Shown in pieces: positions 59,006 to 64,000 of a stretch of 64,000 nucleotides of DNA. Each line of letters starts with the position of its first letter. Position 1 is the first letter of the stretch. The stretch is from an uncultured Clostridia bacterium (lineage in GTDB: Bacteria > Bacillota > Clostridia > UBA1381): contig CAKSIJ010000004.1 in the NCBI GenBank assembly GCA_934462715.1, forward strand, positions 62,001 to 126,000. Reading direction: 5' to 3'. Both the position numbers and the translations under genes were made by a program. The notes under the pieces are model-generated. The model had not been told where the DNA came from and made no database searches. It worked only from the letters and a program-made list of their open reading frames with translations.

Positions 59006-59775
59006 TAAAATGCAGTCACCTCATATCTGTCCGCAACTTTTAGCCCAATATCCTTTCCGGGAGATGCACCGTATTTTTTCAGCGCCTCGGCAACGGTCTG
59101 ATAAGCAACGGCGGGGAGGTTGTTGTGATTGCTGAGATGTGAAAGCAGTATGCCCTTTGCATTGGCTTCAAGCAAACTGATTACTGTATCTGCCGCAGTA
59201 TTGTTTGACAAGTGTCCTTTGTCGCCCAATATTCTGCGCTTCAGCTCATAAGGATAGTCGCCGTGCATAAGCATATCCACATCATGATTGGCTTCAAGCA
59301 TTATGTAGTCGCTGTCGGAGATTGAGGAAAATATTTCATCCGTCATAATTCCGGTATCGGTTGCAATCGAATATTTAACGTTTCCGGCAGTGAGAGTATA
59401 TCCGACGGGATCTTGTGCGTCATGCGATATTCTAAAGGAATGAATATCAATGTCGCCGATAGTAAAATCCGAACCGGCTGTTATGATTTTTTTGTTTTCG
59501 TTACGAATAACCCCGACATTCATGTTTTCTATGGTTTTTTCGGTCGCATAGATCGGTATGTTGAAACGGCGCGAAATAACTCCTGCACCGGCAGTGTGAT
59601 CGATATGCTCGTGAGTGATTAACAGTGCGTCAATATCCTCGCACGCAATCCCGGCATTTTTTAAAAGCTCTGCGGTCTTTTTACCGGATATACCGCAGTC
59701 GATAAGAATCGTTGTGTTATTATGCTGTATTACCGAAGCGTTTCCCGAGGAACCGCTGACAAGTGAAAAAAACAT
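59005..59775 (-). CDS. walJ: MBL-fold metal-dependent hydrolase, WalJ/YycJ family
   Basis: A 256-aa metallo-beta-lactamase fold protein of the YycJ/WalJ group, linked in Bacilli to cell-wall homeostasis and described as an exonuclease-type enzyme. The metal site HEHIDH is at 55-60 (LLITHEHIDHTAGAGVI). Further ligands are in RISHDAQDPVGYTL, TDTGIMTDE and the C-terminal LLSHLSNHNN. The N-terminus FSLVSGSSGNASVI is diagnostic. SD AGGAG lies 7 nt upstream. The neighbouring WalRK/WalHI genes are absent here. The partner gene rlmH overlaps it. Confidence 0.9.
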   Translation of the reverse strand: MFFSLVSGSSGNASVIQHNNTTILIDCGISGKKTAELLKNAGIACEDIDALLITHEHIDHTAGAGVISRRFNIPIYATEKTIENMNVGVIRNENKKIITAGSDFTIGDIDIHSFRISHDAQDPVGYTLTAGNVKYSIATDTGIMTDEIFSSISDSDYIMLEANHDVDMLMHGDYPYELKRRILGDKGHLSNNTAADTVISLLEANAKGILLSHLSNHNNLPAVAYQTVAEALKKYGASPGKDIGLKVADRYEVTAF

Positions 59776-59795
59776 ACTAATCTCCTATCCGCTCA

Positions 59796-59810
59796 GCCGT
59801 TTTAAACGGC
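59796..59810 (-). promoter_or_regulatory. Palindrome upstream of the walJ SD
   Basis: GCCGTTTTAAACGGC, one of the SD-proximal hairpins noted across the window. Confidence 0.45.
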
Positions 59811-59815
59811 CGAAT

Positions 59816-59848
59816 CAAAATAACCGCAATGAAAATCACTGCGGTTAT
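59816..59848 (-). terminator. Terminator of murA
   Basis: ATAACCGCA-(11 nt)-TGCGGTTAT followed by TTTTG on the minus strand, 19 nt after the murA stop. Confidence 0.7.
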
Positions 59849-59867
59849 AAAATTACCTGTTACAGAA

Positions 59868-61133
59868 TTATACAACCTGTACTCTTTTTATATCTCCGCC
59901 GAGCTTTATAAATTTATCTTCAAAGTTTTCATAACCTCGGTCGATGTGGTATATATCATGAATTTCGGTAACGCCGTCTGCCATAAGACCAGCGATTATC
60001 ATTGCCGCACCGGCTCTCAAATCGGTCGCTCTGACAGATGTGCCCATAAGCTTGTCAACGCCGTTTATAATCGCAAGCTTGCCCTCAACGTTGATGTTTG
60101 CTCCCATTCTGATAAGCTCCGCAACATATCTGAAACGGTCGTCCCATACTCCCTCTCTTGCCGTACTCGTTCCGTTTACGGTGGATAAGAAAGTAACAAG
60201 CTGCGGCTGCATATCGGTCGGATAACCGGGGTAGGGGAGAGCTATAAAGTTTATTTTCTTGAACACGGTGTTATCGGGAACATAGACTCTCAGCTTATCG
60301 TCATATTCCTCAACCTTTGCGCCCGATTCTATCAGCTTTGCCGAAATCGGCTCAAGGTGACGTGGAATTATGTTTGTTATGGTAACATCTCCGCGCGTTG
60401 CGGCTGCCGCTATCATAAAGGTTCCTGCTTCAATCTGGTCGGGAATTATGGAATAAATTCCGCCGTGGAGCGTTTGAACACCCTTTATTCTTATGGTGTC
60501 GGTTCCGGCACCTCTGATATTTGCGCCCATTGCGTTTAAGAAGTTTGCCAGATCGACAATATGCGGCTCCTTTGCTGCGTTTTCGATTATGGTTACACCT
60601 TTTGATTTAACTGCACCGAGAATTATATTAACGGTTGCTCCGACGCTTACCACGTCAAAGTATACGTTTGCGCCCGTAAGCTCGTCCGCTTCCGCATAAA
60701 TTGTACCGTATTCGGTTTTGATTCTTGCCCCCAGCGCTTCAAAACCCTTTATGTGCTGATCGATCGGTCTTGTGCCGAAGTCGCAGCCGCCCGGCGATTT
60801 TGTAACGCAGCGGCCCGAACGTCCGAGCAGTGCGCCGATGAGGTAGGAAGAACCTCTCATTTTCTCGGTAAGCGTGCTGTCGGGTTCAACGGACTTTACG
60901 TTTGTGCAGTCAATGTCAACAGTGTGCTTGTTTATATATTTTATTTCAGCACCCAGATTTTGCAATATTTCAAGATACAATATGACATCTTTAATGTCGG
61001 GAAGATTTTCAAGACGGCAGTTTGCGTTTATAAGCAGACAAGCGGGAATTATTGCTACTGCCGCATTTTTAGCTCCGCTTATTGAAACCTCGCCGACGAG
61101 TTTTTTACCGCCCCTTATAACTATTTTTTCCAA
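59868..61133 (-). CDS. murA: UDP-N-acetylglucosamine 1-carboxyvinyltransferase
   Basis: First committed step of peptidoglycan synthesis: transfers enolpyruvate from PEP to UDP-GlcNAc; target of fosfomycin. The 421-aa product has IRGGKKLVGEVSISGAKNAAVAIIPA with the substrate-binding Lys22-Asn23. The reactive Cys117 is in SPGGCDFGTRPIDQH. C-terminal markers are DIYHIDRGYENFEDKF and DLRAGAAMIIAGL. The fosfomycin-reactive Cys is present, so the enzyme should be sensitive. It starts with TTG at 61133 behind GAGGAG (8-nt spacing). Own strong promoter at 61242-61270. Whether it is the only MurA of the organism cannot be told. Confidence 0.95.
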   Translation of the reverse strand: MEKIVIRGGKKLVGEVSISGAKNAAVAIIPACLLINANCRLENLPDIKDVILYLEILQNLGAEIKYINKHTVDIDCTNVKSVEPDSTLTEKMRGSSYLIGALLGRSGRCVTKSPGGCDFGTRPIDQHIKGFEALGARIKTEYGTIYAEADELTGANVYFDVVSVGATVNIILGAVKSKGVTIIENAAKEPHIVDLANFLNAMGANIRGAGTDTIRIKGVQTLHGGIYSIIPDQIEAGTFMIAAAATRGDVTITNIIPRHLEPISAKLIESGAKVEEYDDKLRVYVPDNTVFKKINFIALPYPGYPTDMQPQLVTFLSTVNGTSTAREGVWDDRFRYVAELIRMGANINVEGKLAIINGVDKLMGTSVRATDLRAGAAMIIAGLMADGVTEIHDIYHIDRGYENFEDKFIKLGGDIKRVQVV

Positions 61134-61241
61134 CTCAGCAACTCCTCTTGGTAGTTTTTTAATCAGAAAACAATACTCTGATTTTTATATATAATCACGA
61201 AAATTTCATCATTAAAATCAAGTTGCAATATCAACTAATAT

Positions 61242-61270
61242 ATTATAACAGTTAATTGTATAAAAGTCAA
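61242..61270 (-). promoter_or_regulatory. Predicted promoter of murA
   Basis: Minus strand: TTGACT, 17-nt spacer, TATAAT, giving a leader of about 100 nt. The 346-nt intergenic region around it holds otherwise only AT-rich sequence and the divergent promoter at 61392. Confidence 0.75.
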
Positions 61271-61391
61271 TAAATATAGAAGAATTTTACTGTATTTTAC
61301 ATTTAATTTTATTATTGTGTACAAAAAAATACGTGTCGGATAAACTTATTTTAAAAAAATTAAGGCAAATTAAAATAATTCTTCAAAATTA

Positions 61392-61420
61392 TTGAAAAAT
61401 AAAGGCATTTTTAGTATAAT
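61392..61420 (+). promoter_or_regulatory. Predicted promoter of the aldose epimerase gene
   Basis: TTGAAA, 17-nt spacer, TATAAT. Confidence 0.75.
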
Positions 61421-61479
61421 AGGATAAACGGATAAATTTGCAATTATCCGATATTAATATTTGCGAACGGAGAATGAAA

Positions 61480-62337
61480 ATGGACAGAGTAAAAATCTTT
61501 AATGACAAAATTGATATTGAAATATCTGCTTTGGGTGCGGAAATGAAAAGTATGAAATACAAAGGAAAAGAACTGCTTTGGGGCGGAAATCCCGAGGTCT
61601 GGTCGGGACAGGCACCGCTTCTTTTCCCGATATGCGGCGGTCTTAAGGACGACTGCTTTATTTGGAAAGGAAAGGAATACAGTCTGCCGAAGCACGGATT
61701 TGCAAGAAAAACCGTGTTTGAAACGGAAAGCCGCAGCGATTCTTCGGCGGTGTTTCTTTTGAAAGGGAATGAAGAAACAAAAAAAAGCTATCCCTTTGAT
61801 TTTGAATTGAGGGTGAAATATGCCGTAAAGGACAATGTTATTTTTGTTGACTATGAAGTAAAGAACGACGGAAACGATACAATGTATTTTTCAATCGGGG
61901 CGCATGAAGCGTATGCCTGCCCGGGAGGAATTGAAAATTACAGCGTTGAGTTTGAAGCTGAGGAGGAATTAAATTCGTCGCAGCTTGACGGAAATCTACT
62001 TAAATATGAAGCTGTCAAGCTACCGAAAAAAGATAAAACTCTTGATCTTAAAAACAAGTATTTTGAAACCGACGCACTTGTTTTTACGGACATTTTCTCA
62101 CGCTCCGTTACGTTGAAAAACAATGTATCCGGCGAAAAGATAAAGGTGGATTTCCCCGACAGCCCGTATCTTCTTTTATGGACAATCCCGGGTGCTGAGT
62201 ACATATGCATAGAGCCGTGGAACGGAATACCCGATTATGTCGATTCGGATCGGAAAATCGAAAACAAAAAAGGGATCATAAAGCTTGAATCGGGAAAGAC
62301 GGTAACAATCGGTCATAAAATAACTTTTGAAATGTAA
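61480..62337 (+). CDS. Aldose 1-epimerase family protein (LacX/YeaD type)
   Basis: A 285-aa cytoplasmic mutarotase-fold protein. The family features are seen in order: ISALGAEMKSMKYKGKELLWGGNPEVWSGQAPLLFPICGGLKDD, LPKHGFARKTVF (catalytic His region), FSIGAHEAYACP (second His), and VCIEPW-like YICIEPWNGIPD. These belong to the YeaD/LacX subgroup acting on hexose-6-phosphates or galactose derivatives. The start at 61480 has GGAG 7-8 nt upstream; earlier in-frame codons precede this SD. It has its own promoter and terminator, so it is a single-gene unit. Exact sugar unknown. Confidence 0.88.
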   Translation: MDRVKIFNDKIDIEISALGAEMKSMKYKGKELLWGGNPEVWSGQAPLLFPICGGLKDDCFIWKGKEYSLPKHGFARKTVFETESRSDSSAVFLLKGNEETKKSYPFDFELRVKYAVKDNVIFVDYEVKNDGNDTMYFSIGAHEAYACPGGIENYSVEFEAEEELNSSQLDGNLLKYEAVKLPKKDKTLDLKNKYFETDALVFTDIFSRSVTLKNNVSGEKIKVDFPDSPYLLLWTIPGAEYICIEPWNGIPDYVDSDRKIENKKGIIKLESGKTVTIGHKITFEM

Positions 62338-62362
62338 TCGGTTCATATGTGTATGAACTGTA

Positions 62363-62410
62363 TAAAAAAACCTCCGGTATACCGCAAGACGGTATCCGGA
62401 GGTTCATTTT
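62363..62410. terminator. Bidirectional terminator between the epimerase and symporter genes
   Basis: AACCTCCGG-(T)ATACCG-caaga-CGGTAT-CCGGAGGTT; T7 follows on the minus strand (for the symporter), a weaker TTCATTTT on plus. Confidence 0.9.
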
Positions 62411-62419
62411 ATTTAACTG

Positions 62420-63955
62420 TTATTTGCTTTTTCTTACCGCTTCAAATTCTTCAATGATTTGTGCACTCGGAGCTTTAGTCAAAAGGCTGACAATGATAAT
62501 TACTGCAATGCTTACGATAAATGCCGGAAGCAATTCATAAACTCCGAACACTCCTCCGATAGGCTTGATTAAGTATTTCCATACAAATACCATAATACCG
62601 CCGGCAGCCATACCCGAAACTGCTCCGGGGAGAGTTGTGCGCTTCCAGAAAAGCGAGCATATAACTATAGGACCGAAGCTTGCGCCGAAGCCTGCCCATG
62701 CAAACGACACGATGCCGAATACTGAGCTGTCGGGATTTCTTGCAATTATTACACCGAGAATTGCAATTGAGATAACGGTAATTCTTGCTGCGAGCATACT
62801 TTGTCTTTCGGAAAGCTTAAGCTTGAATTTTTCCTGGAGAATGTTCTGCGATACGCTTGAAGCAGCTGCCAGAAGCTGAGAATCAGCGGTTGACATTGTG
62901 CTTGCAAGTATTCCCGAAAGCACCAAGCCCGCTAAAATAGCAGGTATTACACCGTATTCGGAAAGCAGATGCGAAAGACGTATGATAACCGTTTCGGTGG
63001 CGGAACCCTGAAGAGCCTCGATAATTCCCAAATTGCTCAGCGCTCTGCCCGAAACTCCTATACAGACAGCGACAAACATTGCTATAACAACCCAGATTGA
63101 AGCAACACGTCTTGAAAGTTTAAGATTTTTTTCATCGTTGATTGCCATAAATCTGAGAAGAATGTGCGGCATACCGAAATAACCCAGTCCCCATGAAACG
63201 GTTGTGATTATGTGAAGAAGATTATATCCGGAGCTTGTACCGGTATCGGGGGAGTATGAGCTTGTCATTGAAAGGAAGCCCGGCATTGACTGCACGTTTT
63301 CAACCACAGCATTAACACCGCCGGCTTTTACGGCTGCAAACGCAAGAATCGCAAAGATTGCGGCTGTCATGATAATGCTCTGAATAAAGTCTGTGATTGA
63401 AGCCGCAAGAAATCCTCCTGCCGCCGTATATCCGACAATAACGATTGCCGAGATAATCATTGCGCCGACATAGCTTACGCCGAACAGCGAAGCAAAAAGC
63501 TTTCCGCAGGCAGCAAAGCCGGAAGCGGTGTAGGGGATAAAGAATACAATGATTATAATTGCGGCAATTGCGCAAAGTATGTTTTTCTTGTCATGGAATC
63601 TTTTTGAGAAAAATTCCGGTATTGTGATTGCGTCCAAAAGGTGCGTGTATCTGCGAAGCCTTCTTGATGTTAAAAGCCAGTTGAGATATGTACCTGCGGC
63701 AAGACCTATAATCGTCCAGCCTACGTCGGCAAGACCCGACAGATACGCAAGCCCGGGAAGCCCCATAAGCAGATACCCCGACATATCGGAAGCCTCCGCA
63801 CTCATTGCGGTAACGAGCGGACCGAGCGTTCTGCCGCCCAGATAGAAGTCCGAGGCTGAGTTGTTCTTTTTCGTGAAATATACTCCGACAAACAGCATAC
63901 CTATCAGGTATACAACAATTGTCAGCATAATACATACGGTTGATGTATTAAACAT
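62420..63955 (-). CDS. putP: Sodium/proline symporter (SSS family)
   Basis: A 511-aa sodium:solute symporter with about 13 membrane helices, closest in pattern to PutP. Signatures are FYLGGRTLGPLVTAMSAEASDMSGYLLMGLPGLAYLSG, the family motif region GYTAAGGFLAASITDFIQSIIM, WGLGYFGMPHILLRFMAI, and LSGILASTMSTADSQLLAAASSVSQNIL. Sodium-coupled uptake of proline or a related osmolyte is likely; substrate not proven. SD AAAGGAGG lies 7 nt upstream of the ATG. No putA or proline catabolism gene is adjacent. Confidence 0.92.
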   Translation of the reverse strand: MFNTSTVCIMLTIVVYLIGMLFVGVYFTKKNNSASDFYLGGRTLGPLVTAMSAEASDMSGYLLMGLPGLAYLSGLADVGWTIIGLAAGTYLNWLLTSRRLRRYTHLLDAITIPEFFSKRFHDKKNILCAIAAIIIIVFFIPYTASGFAACGKLFASLFGVSYVGAMIISAIVIVGYTAAGGFLAASITDFIQSIIMTAAIFAILAFAAVKAGGVNAVVENVQSMPGFLSMTSSYSPDTGTSSGYNLLHIITTVSWGLGYFGMPHILLRFMAINDEKNLKLSRRVASIWVVIAMFVAVCIGVSGRALSNLGIIEALQGSATETVIIRLSHLLSEYGVIPAILAGLVLSGILASTMSTADSQLLAAASSVSQNILQEKFKLKLSERQSMLAARITVISIAILGVIIARNPDSSVFGIVSFAWAGFGASFGPIVICSLFWKRTTLPGAVSGMAAGGIMVFVWKYLIKPIGGVFGVYELLPAFIVSIAVIIIVSLLTKAPSAQIIEEFEAVRKSK

Positions 63956-64000
63956 TTTAAATCCTCCTTTGTTTTTTGAAAAACAGAATAATATATCTAT

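Overview
The window looks like the chromosome of a low-to-mid GC, Gram-positive-type anaerobe of the class Clostridia. Grounds for this are the T-box in front of pheST, the GatCAB-type amidotransferase genes, the LplB/LplC/YesM/YesN-type sugar uptake sets, SLH-domain surface proteins, DUF1858/DUF378/DUF4830/DUF975 proteins, purine-rich SD sites (GGAGG), and TTG/GTG starts. A relative of the SLH-rich plant-glycan degraders (for example Monoglobus-like) is possible, but that is only inference from SLH proteins plus rhamnulokinase. I see no rRNA, CRISPR array, phage or insertion sequence.

Layout. 1-4.7 kb (minus): start of a branched-chain aminotransferase, rhaB, mscL, glycyl-tRNA synthetase, a DUF975 membrane protein. 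4.8-8.3 kb: trxB and rnr (plus), tRNA-Ser(GGA) (minus). 8.4-10.2 kb: DUF1858 redox protein and a CNNM/CBS membrane protein (plus). 10.2-15.1 kb (minus): LiaF-like protein, lipid-II/polysaccharide flippase-like protein, GNAT, gatA, gatC. 15.2-20 kb (plus): small membrane protein, prfA, rsfS, leuS, with two terminators.

20.1-46.5 kb (plus) is the accessory heart of the window: about 26 kb that reads as one transcription unit, from a consensus-like promoter at 20150 to a terminator at 46419. It encodes a cytoplasmic TIM-barrel glycosidase-like protein, a mutarotase-fold protein, a YesM-type sensor kinase, LplB- and LplC-type permeases, a solute-binding lipoprotein, a YesN-type AraC response regulator, and five large exported proteins. 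Two of those five carry SLH anchors; three are beta-propeller-type proteins with CBM9-like, FlgD-like or other beta-sandwich modules. Just downstream lie a DUF1861 protein, a calcineurin-type phosphoesterase and a phosphoglucomutase. I read this as a glycan sensing, capture and import locus with intracellular processing. The intergenic spaces of this locus carry dispersed palindromic elements and GC-rich hairpins placed directly before SD sequences.

50.7-64 kb: EamA transporter, a small protein of unknown function and tmcAL (plus); DUF378 (minus); DUF4830 protein and an acidic lipoprotein (plus); pheT and pheS under a Phe T-box (minus); rlmH, walJ/yycJ and murA (minus); LacX/YeaD-type aldose epimerase (plus); PutP-type symporter (minus). 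Most promoters that could be read have a 17-bp spacer and near-consensus -35/-10 boxes, so sigma-A dependent transcription is likely throughout.
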